Shown: in pieces, positions 8,570 to 13,851 of the stretch
How the letters are laid out: each line of letters begins with the position of its first letter
Position numbering within the stretch: the first letter of the stretch is position 1
NCBI GenBank assembly: GCA_021791235.1
Contig: JAJYXA010000018.1
Coordinates: 1-13,851 of the forward strand
Source: Pseudomonadota bacterium
GTDB taxonomy: Bacteria; Pseudomonadota; Gammaproteobacteria; Burkholderiales; Thiobacillaceae
DNA: 13,851 nucleotides
Direction: 5' to 3'
Program-made: the position numbers and the translations under genes
Notes under the pieces: model-generated
The model's input: only the letters and a program-made list of their open reading frames with translations
Databases searched by the model: none
Told to the model about the DNA's origin: nothing

Positions 8570-9727
8570 ATGCTCTACACCGCGCGCGTCCCCAAACCCA
8601 GCGGCGAACTCGATTTCAGCCTGCTGTGGCTGGCGTTCGGCCTGCTGGCGCTCGGCCTGGTGATGGTGTATTCGGCGTCCATCGCAATCGCCGAGGCGGC
8701 CCGCTACACCGGCCACAACGGCGAATACTATCTGCTGCGCCAGGGCATCTTCATCGCGCTCGGCGTCGGCGTCGGCGTCGCCGCCTTCCAGGTGCCGATG
8801 CGGGTGTGGCAGCAGGCGGCGCCCTATCTCTTCCTCGCCGGCCTGTTGCTGCTGGTGGTGGTGCTGATCCCCGGGATCGGCCGCGAGGTCAACGGCAGCC
8901 GCCGCTGGATTCCGCTCGGCTTCGCCAACCTGCAGCCGTCCGAGTTGATGAAGTTCCTTGCCGTGCTGTACGCCGCCGACTACACCACGCGCAAGGCCGC
9001 CTTCATGCACGACTTCAAGAAGGGCTTCCTGCCGATGGCCGGCGTGATGATGCTGGCCGGCGCGCTGCTGCTGAAGGAGCCGGACTTCGGCGCCTTCGTG
9101 GTGATCGTGTCGATCGCCATGGGCATCCTGTTCCTCGGCGGGCTCAACTGGAAGGTGTTCGCCGGCCTGATCGTGGTGCTGATGATCGGATTTGCATTGC
9201 TAATCTTCACCTCGGAATACCGGATGCAGCGCATCCTCGGCTTCATGGATCCGTTTGCCGACCCTTACGGCAAGGGCTACCAGCTGTCGCACGCGCTGAT
9301 CGCCTTCGGCCGCGGCGAATGGTTCGGACTCGGGCTGGGCGGCAGCGTCGAGAAGCTGTTTTACTTGCCGGAAGCGCACACCGATTTCCTGCTCGCCGTG
9401 ATCGCCGAGGAATTCGGCTTTATCGGCGTCGCCGTGGTGGTCGCGCTGTTCGCCTGGCTGATCGTCAAGGCTTTCCTGATCGGCCATCGCGCGGCCCGGC
9501 TCGAGCGCAACTTCTGCGCACTGGTGGCGCAGGGCATCGGCATCTGGCTCGGCGTGCAGGCGCTCATCAACATGGGGGTGAACGTCGGCCTGCTTCCGAC
9601 CAAGGGCCTCACCCTGCCCTTCCTGTCGTTCGGCGGCAGCGGCATCGTCGCCAACTGCCTGGCGGTCGCCGTGCTGCTGCGTATCGACTGGGAACACCGG
9701 CAGATGATGCGGGGGAAGACGTTTTGA
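8570..9727 (+). CDS. ftsW: Septal peptidoglycan glycosyltransferase FtsW
   Basis: FtsW is the SEDS-family lipid II polymerase of the septum and partner of FtsI. The 385-residue product is hydrophobic throughout with about ten membrane helices and no signal peptide. Family motifs are GLVMVYSAS in helix 1, [11 protein letters not shown] (104-114), [43 protein letters not shown] with D272 at the position of the essential SEDS aspartate, and [18 protein letters not shown] followed by SFGGSG. I chose ATG 8570 over TTG 8564 because GAGG at 8556-8559 is 10 bases from the ATG but only 4 from the TTG. It follows murD by two bases. Its place between murD and murG separates it from rodA. Confidence 0.97.
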   Translation: MLYTARVPKPSGELDFSLLWLAFGLLALGLVMVYSASIAIAEAARYTGHNGEYYLLRQGIFIALGVGVGVAAFQVPMRVWQQAAPYLFLAGLLLLVVVLIPGIGREVNGSRRWIPLGFANLQPSELMKFLAVLYAADYTTRKAAFMHDFKKGFLPMAGVMMLAGALLLKEPDFGAFVVIVSIAMGILFLGGLNWKVFAGLIVVLMIGFALLIFTSEYRMQRILGFMDPFADPYGKGYQLSHALIAFGRGEWFGLGLGGSVEKLFYLPEAHTDFLLAVIAEEFGFIGVAVVVALFAWLIVKAFLIGHRAARLERNFCALVAQGIGIWLGVQALINMGVNVGLLPTKGLTLPFLSFGGSGIVANCLAVAVLLRIDWEHRQMMRGKTF

Positions 9728-9744
9728 ACAGCAAAAAAATCTTC

Positions 9745-9821
9745 ACCACAGAGACACAGAGGCACGGAGAACTGCACTTGAACGGTTTTCTCTGTGTCTC
9801 TGTGCCTCTGTGGTTAAAAGG
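9745..9821. repeat. Inverted repeat with arms of three NCACAGAG units, copy 2 (ftsW-murG gap)
   Basis: The left arm is at 9745-9770 (units CCACAGAG, ACACAGAG, GCACGGAG) and the right arm at 9790-9814 (three CTCTGTGN units). The arms differ from perfect complementarity at 3 of 26 positions. The middle is only about 20 bases, against 60 in copy 1. The right arm matches copy 1 exactly and both continue into AAAGGTTT. Here AAAAGG at 9816-9821 is 9 bases before the murG ATG, so the edge of the element probably supplies the ribosome binding site. The element takes up most of the 103-base gap between ftsW and murG. Confidence 0.85.
9816..9821 (+). promoter_or_regulatory. murG ribosome binding site at the repeat edge
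   Basis: AAAAGG lies 9 bases before ATG 9831 and decides that start over the in-frame GTG at 9810, which falls inside the right arm of the repeat and has no Shine-Dalgarno sequence. Its position directly after the repeat arm means that folding of the inverted repeat could affect access by ribosomes; that is inference. Confidence 0.55.
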
Positions 9822-9830
9822 TTTGAAAGC

Positions 9831-10937
9831 ATGACTGCCAACCGCACCCTGATGGTCATGGCCGGCGGCACCGGCGGCCACGTCTATCCCGCGCTGGCGG
9901 TGGCCGACGCCCTGCGCGCGCGCGGCTGGGACGTGTTCTGGCTTGGCACCCGCGCCGGCCTCGAAGCGCGGGTGGCGCCGGCGGCCGGGATCGACATGGT
10001 GTGGGTAAGCATGGGCGGCGTGCGCGGCAAGGGCGTGCTGAAGAAGCTACTGCTGCCGGCGATGCTGCTGGTCGCCTTCTGGCAAAGCCTCGTCGCCATT
10101 CTCAGGCGCCGGCCGGACGTGGTGCTGGGCATGGGCGGCTACACCGCCTTCCCCGGCGGCATGATGGCGAGCCTCCTGAACAGGCCGCTGGTGATCCACG
10201 AACAGAATTCCGTCGGCGGCCTGACCAACCGCGTGCTGGCCTGCCTGGCCGACCGCGTGCTGACCGCCTTCCCCAGGGCGTTCACCCATGCGCACGACAA
10301 GCCCATCCCCTGCCGCCGCGTGGCGACCGAATGGGTGGGCAATCCGGTGCGACCGGACATTGCGGCGGTGTCGGCGGCTGACCGTTCAGGCCGCAGCGGC
10401 CCGCTGCGTCTGCTGGTGGTGGGCGGCAGCCTCGGCGCCACGGCCTTGAACGAACGGGTGCCCAAGGCGCTCGCCCTGTTGCCCGCCGGGCAGCGTCCGC
10501 AGGTGGTGCACCAGTCCGGTCGCCAGCACCTCGACGCCCTGCGCGCGAACTATGCGACCGCCGGCGTGGAGGCCGAGGTGCGCGATTACATCGAGGACAT
10601 GGCGGCCGCCTACCGGGACTGCGACTTCGCCATCTGCCGCGCCGGCGCGATGACGGTGGCGGAACTGGCCTGCGCCGGCGTACCCGCGCTGCTGGTGCCC
10701 TTCCCTTTCGCGGTGGACGACCACCAGACGGGCAACGCCGAATTCCTCAGCGAAGCAGGTGCGGCCTGGCTGATGCAGCAAAAGGACCTGACTGCGGAAA
10801 AACTGGCGGCGCTGATAGCCGGACTCGATCGCGCCGCGCTCGCCGTGATGGCGGACAAGGCGCGCGCACTGGCGAAACCCAACGCGACCCGGCAGGTCGC
10901 CGATATTTGCGAAGAACTGGTGAGGAGTGAAGCGTGA
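9831..10937 (+). CDS. murG: UDP-GlcNAc:lipid I N-acetylglucosaminyltransferase MurG
   Basis: MurG is the peripheral inner-membrane GT-B enzyme that adds GlcNAc to lipid I, making lipid II. From ATG 9831 the product has 368 residues (E. coli 355). The N-terminal phosphate-loop GGTGGHVYPALA is at 12-23, with the conserved histidine at 17. GVRGKG, VLGMGGYTAFPGG, HEQNSVGGLTNR, WVGNPVR and VVGGSLGA follow. The donor-sugar region is CRAGAMTVAELACAGVPALLVPFPFAVDDHQTGNA. GTG 9810 would add seven residues read from repeat sequence and is unlikely. The last codons (VRSEA and stop) lie within the first GTGAGGC-type units of the next repeat, so the C-terminus has probably been rewritten by it. Confidence 0.97.
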   Translation: MTANRTLMVMAGGTGGHVYPALAVADALRARGWDVFWLGTRAGLEARVAPAAGIDMVWVSMGGVRGKGVLKKLLLPAMLLVAFWQSLVAILRRRPDVVLGMGGYTAFPGGMMASLLNRPLVIHEQNSVGGLTNRVLACLADRVLTAFPRAFTHAHDKPIPCRRVATEWVGNPVRPDIAAVSAADRSGRSGPLRLLVVGGSLGATALNERVPKALALLPAGQRPQVVHQSGRQHLDALRANYATAGVEAEVRDYIEDMAAAYRDCDFAICRAGAMTVAELACAGVPALLVPFPFAVDDHQTGNAEFLSEAGAAWLMQQKDLTAEKLAALIAGLDRAALAVMADKARALAKPNATRQVADICEELVRSEA

Positions 10938-11103
10938 GGCGTGAGGCGCTAATGGGTGAGGCGTTAGGCGTGAGACGTGAGGCGCGGAGGGCAGGCGTGC
11001 AGAATGCTTCACATCTGATTTGGACTGAGCTTGGGACACGTTCCCGCGCCAGCCCCCGCACGACGTCCGCCTCACGCCTCACCCCTTACACCTCACCCCT
11101 CAC
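10920..11103. repeat. Inverted repeat with arms of GTGAGGC heptads (murG-murC gap)
   Basis: The left arm holds 7-base units starting at 10920, 10927, 10934, 10941, 10956, 10963, 10970 and 10977 (consensus GTGAGGC, one 8-base spacer unit at 10948-10955). The right arm holds five inverted units (consensus NCCTCAC) starting at 11069, 11076, 11083, 11090 and 11097. The middle (about 10984-11068) is less repetitive. The left arm begins inside murG and contains its stop. The right arm ends 5 bases before the murC ribosome binding site. From memory, such arrays occur in other proteobacterial genomes and give spurious SRLTPHASRLTPH-like peptides. I see no clear promoter in the 181-base gap. Confidence 0.85.
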
Positions 11104-11108
11104 CAACC

Positions 11109-11113
11109 GGAGG
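11109..11113 (+). promoter_or_regulatory. murC ribosome binding site
   Basis: GGAGG is 5 bases before ATG 11119 and sets the murC start. It lies immediately outside the heptad repeat, so murC appears to keep its original translation signal. Confidence 0.75.
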
Positions 11114-11118
11114 GCGTC

Positions 11119-12564
11119 ATGAAGCACGCAGTCCGTCATATTCACTTTGTCGGCATCGGCGGCGTCGGCATGAGCGGCATCGCCGAGGTGCTGCTGAACC
11201 TGGGCTATGCCGTATCCGGTTCCGATCTGGCAGACAACGCGGTGACGCAGCGGCTGTCCAGGCTGGGCGCGCGCATCCAGCGCGGCCATGCGGCCGAACA
11301 CATCGCCGGTGCCGACGCGGTCGTCACCTCGACCGCGGTGCAGGAATCCAACCCCGAAGTCGTCGCTGCGCGCGAGAAGAAAATTCCCATCGTGCCGCGC
11401 GCACTGATGCTGGCGGAACTGATGCGTCTGAAACAGGGTATCGCGGTAGCGGGGACGCACGGCAAGACGACCACGACCAGTCTCGTTGCCAGCATCCTCG
11501 GCGAGGCGGGCATGGATCCCACCTATGTCATCGGAGGCAAGCTCACTGCGGCCGGCACCAACGCGCGATTGGGACAGGGCGATTTTCTGGTCGCCGAAGC
11601 CGACGAGTCCGACGCCTCCTTCCTGTATCTGACGCCGGTGATCGCCATCGTCACCAACATCGACGCCGACCACATGGACACCTACGGCCATGATTTCGAG
11701 CGCCTGAAAACGGCCTTCGTCGATTTCTGCCAGCGGCTGCCCTTCTACGGCATGGCGGTGTTGTGCGTCGACGATCCGCACGTGCGCGAAATCCTGCCGC
11801 GCATCACCAAGCCGATCACCACCTACGGCTTCGACGAAGCGGCGCAGGTGCGCGGGGTCAACCCGCGCTTCGAACACGGCAGGATGCGGTTCACCGTCAA
11901 GCGCGAAGGCATGGCCGACCTCGACGTGGTGTTGAACCACCCCGGCATGCACAATGTGCTCAATGCACTGGCGGCCATCGCGGTGGCGACCGAGGTCGGC
12001 GCCCATGACGCCGCCATCGTCAAGGCGCTGGCCGAATTCCACGGCGTCGGACGGCGCTTCCAGCGCTACGGCGAATTGCCCGCCAGGGACGGAGGCCATT
12101 ACTGCCTGGTCGACGACTATGGCCACCATCCGGTGGAGATGGCGGCGACGCTGGCCGCGGCGCGCGGCGCCTTCCCGGGACGGCGACTGGTGCTGGTGTT
12201 CCAGCCGCACCGCTATACCCGCACCCGCGACTGCTTCGAAGACTTCGTCAAAGTGCTGTCGGAGACCGACGTGCTGCTGCTGACCGAGGTGTATCCCGCC
12301 GGCGAGGCGCCGATCGTGGCGGCCGACGGCCGTGCGCTGGCGCGCGCGGTGCGGGTGGCGGGCAAGGTCGAACCGGTGTTCGTGGAAAACGTCGCCGGCG
12401 TGCCGGCCGCGGTGCGCGACCTGGCGCAGGGGGGCGACGTGGTGCTGGTGATGGGTGCCGGCAGCATCGGCCAGGTGGCGCCGGCCCTGGCAGCATACGA
12501 TTCCACAGGCGCTTCGGCGCCCGGTGGATCGGAGTCCTCCGGGAGGGCGGATCATGCGGCATGA
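11119..12564 (+). CDS. murC: UDP-MurNAc:L-alanine ligase MurC, with a repeat-encoded C-terminal tail
   Basis: MurC adds L-alanine to UDP-MurNAc, the first amino acid of the stem peptide. The 481-residue product opens with the UDP-binding [12 protein letters not shown], then [12 protein letters not shown], the ATP loop GTHGKTTTT (from 112), [65 protein letters not shown] and [11 protein letters not shown], all typical. The start has a strong GGAGG. The final 23 or so residues (from A459) lie beyond the enzyme core and are encoded by the same palindromic element that interrupts murE, in the same frame. The stop overlaps the murB start by 11 bases, and the element also carries the murB ribosome binding site. 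Confidence 0.97.
   Translation: MKHAVRHIHFVGIGGVGMSGIAEVLLNLGYAVSGSDLADNAVTQRLSRLGARIQRGHAAEHIAGADAVVTSTAVQESNPEVVAAREKKIPIVPRALMLAELMRLKQGIAVAGTHGKTTTTSLVASILGEAGMDPTYVIGGKLTAAGTNARLGQGDFLVAEADESDASFLYLTPVIAIVTNIDADHMDTYGHDFERLKTAFVDFCQRLPFYGMAVLCVDDPHVREILPRITKPITTYGFDEAAQVRGVNPRFEHGRMRFTVKREGMADLDVVLNHPGMHNVLNALAAIAVATEVGAHDAAIVKALAEFHGVGRRFQRYGELPARDGGHYCLVDDYGHHPVEMAATLAAARGAFPGRRLVLVFQPHRYTRTRDCFEDFVKVLSETDVLLLTEVYPAGEAPIVAADGRALARAVRVAGKVEPVFVENVAGVPAAVRDLAQGGDVVLVMGAGSIGQVAPALAAYDSTGASAPGGSESSGRADHAA
12493..12549 (+). repeat. In-frame palindromic element, copy B, at the murC 3' end
   Basis: GCATACGAT (12493-12501) and ATCGGAG (12528-12534) have exactly the spacing seen in the murE copy, without gaps, and the dyad centre (12514/12515) is at the same offset. 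The hairpin tip is GGCGC-TTCG-GCGCC (12508-12521), and CGAT pairs with ATCG at the base. The second hairpin can form from CCTCC and GGAGG (12536-12547 region) or from CGGAG (12530-12534) and CTCCG (12537-12541). Stem bases differ from copy A while pairing is kept. The peptide shares the AYD-x3-ASA-x3-SE skeleton with MurE residues 257-270. Confidence 0.75.
12542..12547 (+). promoter_or_regulatory. murB ribosome binding site inside the palindromic element
   Basis: GGAGGG is 6 bases before ATG 12554 and selects that start. It is the 3' strand of the second hairpin of the element, whose 5' strand (CCTCC, 12536-12540) could mask it. Ribosomes finishing murC would pass through and open this structure, so coupling of murB to murC translation is a reasonable inference. 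Confidence 0.6.
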
Positions 12565-13528
12565 CTACCGGATGAGCGAGATCGATCTGGGCGGCGGCGC
12601 CGCACCGGTGCTGCGCGGCCGCTTCCTCTACAACGAGCCGATGAAAAGGCACGTCTCCTGGCGCGCCGGCGGCGCGGCGCAGCGCGTCTACATCCCGGCC
12701 GATCTGGAAGACCTGATCTGGCTGGTGCGCTCGGTGCCGGCGCACGAAGACATCCACATGGTCGGGCTGGGCAGCAATCTGCTGGTGCGCGACGGCGGCG
12801 TGGCCGGGGTGGTCATTCTGCTGCACGGCGTGCTGAAGAAGCTGGCGATCGAAAGCCGTACGCATGGCCTGCCGCCCGCGCCGGAGGATGCCGACACCGC
12901 GCTGGTGTATGCGCAGGCCGGCGTCGCCTCGCCCAGGCTGGCGCGTTTTGCCGCCAATCACGATCTGGCCGGCGGCGAGTTCTGGGCCGGCATCCCCGGC
13001 ACCGTCGGTGGCGCGATCGCGATGAACGCCGGCTGCTACGGCAGCGAAACCTGGGACAGGCTGGTGCAGGTGCAGACGCTCGACCGCCAGGGCCTGCTGA
13101 ACGAGCGGCTGCCGGACGAATACGTCACCGGCTATCGCCACGTGGCCCTGAAGCACCCGCAGCAGGAATGGTTCATCGGCGGCTGGTTCCGCCTCGCCCG
13201 CGGCGACGGCGCGGCCTCGCGCGAAACGATCAGGGCGCTGCTGAAAAAACGCATCGAGTCGCAGCCGCTGAACCTGCCCAACGCCGGCTCGGTGTTCCGC
13301 AATCCGCCCGGCGATTACGCCGCGCGGCTGATCGAGGTCTGCGGACTCAAGGGCTTCCGCATCGGCGACGCGCAGGTGTCGGAGAAGCACGCCAACTTCA
13401 TCGTCAATCTGGGGCGCGCCACGGCGACCGACATCGAGCGCCTGATGGAACACGTGGAAGACAGCGTGGAGGCGCGCACCAACGTGCGGCTGATCCGCGA
13501 AGTGCGAATTATCGGAGAACGGCAGTGA
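12554..13528 (+). CDS. murB: UDP-N-acetylenolpyruvoylglucosamine reductase MurB
   Basis: MurB is the FAD-dependent, NADPH-using cytoplasmic reductase that makes UDP-MurNAc. From ATG 12554 the product has 324 residues. FAD-binding motifs are [12 protein letters not shown] and [24 protein letters not shown]. The catalytic serine is in AGSVFRNP (S246), and the conserved glutamate near the end is E316 in REVRIIGE. The C-terminal region ([29 protein letters not shown]) reads like the shorter type II MurB rather than the E. coli type I enzyme. ATG 12554 has GGAGGG at 6 bases; ATG 12572 (M-SEIDL) is a weaker alternative that would remove the 11-base overlap with murC. The stop overlaps the ddl GTG by four bases. 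Confidence 0.96.
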   Translation: MRHDYRMSEIDLGGGAAPVLRGRFLYNEPMKRHVSWRAGGAAQRVYIPADLEDLIWLVRSVPAHEDIHMVGLGSNLLVRDGGVAGVVILLHGVLKKLAIESRTHGLPPAPEDADTALVYAQAGVASPRLARFAANHDLAGGEFWAGIPGTVGGAIAMNAGCYGSETWDRLVQVQTLDRQGLLNERLPDEYVTGYRHVALKHPQQEWFIGGWFRLARGDGAASRETIRALLKKRIESQPLNLPNAGSVFRNPPGDYAARLIEVCGLKGFRIGDAQVSEKHANFIVNLGRATATDIERLMEHVEDSVEARTNVRLIREVRIIGERQ

Positions 13529-13538
13529 AGAAATTCGC
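13504..13538 (+). promoter_or_regulatory. Hairpin around the ddl start with ribosome binding site in the loop
   Basis: GCGAATT (13504-13510) is the exact inverse of AATTCGC (13532-13538). The 21-base loop holds GGAGAA (13514-13519), 5 bases before GTG 13525, the likely ddl ribosome binding site and start. The stem is only 7 pairs, so importance is uncertain. Confidence 0.35.
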
Positions 13539-13851
13539 CCCACAAGGGGACTCCGATTTTCTACGGGCTGATACCCCAGAAGAAAAATCGGGCACTAGAG
13601 CCCGTGAAAAGTCGTATGGCAAGGTCGCGGTGATGCTGGGCGGCACCTCGGCCGAGCGGCCGGTGTCGCTCAACAGCGGAGCGGCCGTGCTGGCCGCGCT
13701 GCAGCGGCAGGGGGTGGACGCGCATGCGTTCGACCCCGCCAACCGCAATCTCGTCGACCTTATCAGCGGCGAGTTCGACCGCGTCTTCATCGCCCTGCAC
13801 GGCAGATACGGGGAAGACGGCTGCATGCAGGGCGCGCTCGAGTTGCTGGGC
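13525..13851 (+). CDS. ddlB: D-alanine:D-alanine ligase (Ddl), 3' end outside window, with repeat-encoded N-terminal extension
   Basis: Ddl joins two D-alanines with ATP to make the dipeptide that MurF uses. Only the first 109 codons are in the window. The family start [14 protein letters not shown] begins at about residue 33, with the substrate-binding glutamate at E44 (E15 in E. coli DdlB). [13 protein letters not shown] and [20 protein letters not shown] follow, so the ATP-grasp N-terminal domain is intact. The open frame runs back to GTG 13525, which overlaps the murB stop (GTGA) and has GGAGAA upstream. This gives an extension of about 29 residues, nearly all encoded by a reversed copy of the palindromic element in murE and murC. 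No ATG or GTG lies between 13528 and the conserved start, which supports GTG 13525. Confidence 0.93.
   Translation, partial: MKKFAPQGDSDFLRADTPEEKSGTRAREKSYGKVAVMLGGTSAERPVSLNSGAAVLAALQRQGVDAHAFDPANRNLVDLISGEFDRVFIALHGRYGEDGCMQGALELLG
13538..13618 (-). repeat. In-frame palindromic element, copy C, reversed, at the ddl 5' end
   Basis: On the - strand this reads CATACGAC (13618-13611), CACGGGCT, a 27-base extra middle, TCAGCCC, then GTAGAAAATCGGAG (13564-13551) and CCCC-TTGT-GGGG. The outer arms match copy A at 18 of 20 and 30 of 34 bases. ACGGGCT (on the + strand 13563-13569) pairs with AGCCCGT (13599-13605), and the pairing continues outward to the CGA/TCG base. The extra 27 bases equal nine codons, so the ddl frame stays open. 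The + strand middle AGAAAAATCGG (13581-13591) to CTAG (13595-13598) resembles the right half of copy A, which suggests a nested or composite copy. Confidence 0.8.

Noticed and set aside
10920..10983. CRISPR-like array
   Set aside because: Units are 7 bases with no spacers; this is a short tandem repeat, not a CRISPR.
10991..11068. Promoter in the middle of the murG-murC repeat
   Set aside because: The segment is slightly less GC-rich, but I could not find a -35/-10 pair with reasonable spacing.
10934..11122. Small open frame in the murG-murC gap
   Set aside because: It is a translation of the heptad repeat with no independent coding signal.
11530..11537. ATCGGAGG in the middle of murC as another element copy
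   Set aside because: It encodes the conserved YVIGGK segment and lacks the CATACGA box and the hairpin; chance match.
13801..13824. HGRYGEDG in Ddl instead of the E. coli HGRGGEDG
   Set aside because: A tyrosine here is, as far as I recall, common in related Ddl proteins; not treated as unusual.

Overview
The window is a high-GC stretch of the division and cell wall (dcw) cluster of a Gram-negative bacterium. All twelve recognisable genes are on the + strand in the order rsmH-ftsL-ftsI-murE-murF-mraY-murD-ftsW-murG-murC-murB-ddl. This order, with murB between murC and ddl, a DNPR-type (meso-diaminopimelate) MurE and strong GC bias, fits a betaproteobacterium, perhaps Nitrosomonadales or Rhodocyclales. 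That placement is an inference from gene order and protein character, not a database match. The left edge falls just before the rsmH start (mraZ would be expected upstream) and the right edge cuts ddl, with ftsQ-ftsA-ftsZ expected beyond.

Layout: positions 5-5889 (rsmH to murF) are packed with 1-4 base start/stop overlaps, and mraY follows after one base. From mraY onward the packing is interrupted: 136 bases before murD, 103 before murG and 181 before murC. Each gap is filled almost entirely by an inverted-repeat element. ftsW, murB and ddl remain tightly joined to the gene before them. No stretch over 300 bases lacks a gene. I saw no tRNA, rRNA, transposase, CRISPR array or convincing promoter.

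How the genes work together: MurB, MurC, MurD, MurE and MurF, with D-Ala-D-Ala from Ddl, build UDP-MurNAc-pentapeptide. MraY and MurG turn it into lipid II at the inner membrane. FtsW polymerises glycan and FtsI (PBP3) cross-links it at the septum, with FtsL linking them to the divisome. RsmH methylates 16S rRNA.

The genes are ordinary; the repeats are not. I see three repeat families. (1) A palindromic element of about 56 bases lies inside coding sequence, in frame, in murE, murC and (reversed, with a longer middle) ddl. The murE and murC copies are read in the same frame and give the same peptide skeleton (AYD-x3-ASA-x3-SE), and the hairpins appear to be kept by compensating changes. (2) Two copies of an inverted repeat with arms of three 8-base units (NCACAGAG) lie just before murD and murG. 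(3) An inverted repeat with arms of 7-base units (GTGAGGC) lies between murG and murC and encodes the last residues of MurG. Further hairpins occur in the 3' ends of murF and murD. The in-frame element resembles in style the Rickettsia palindromic elements and is the best candidate for something undescribed.
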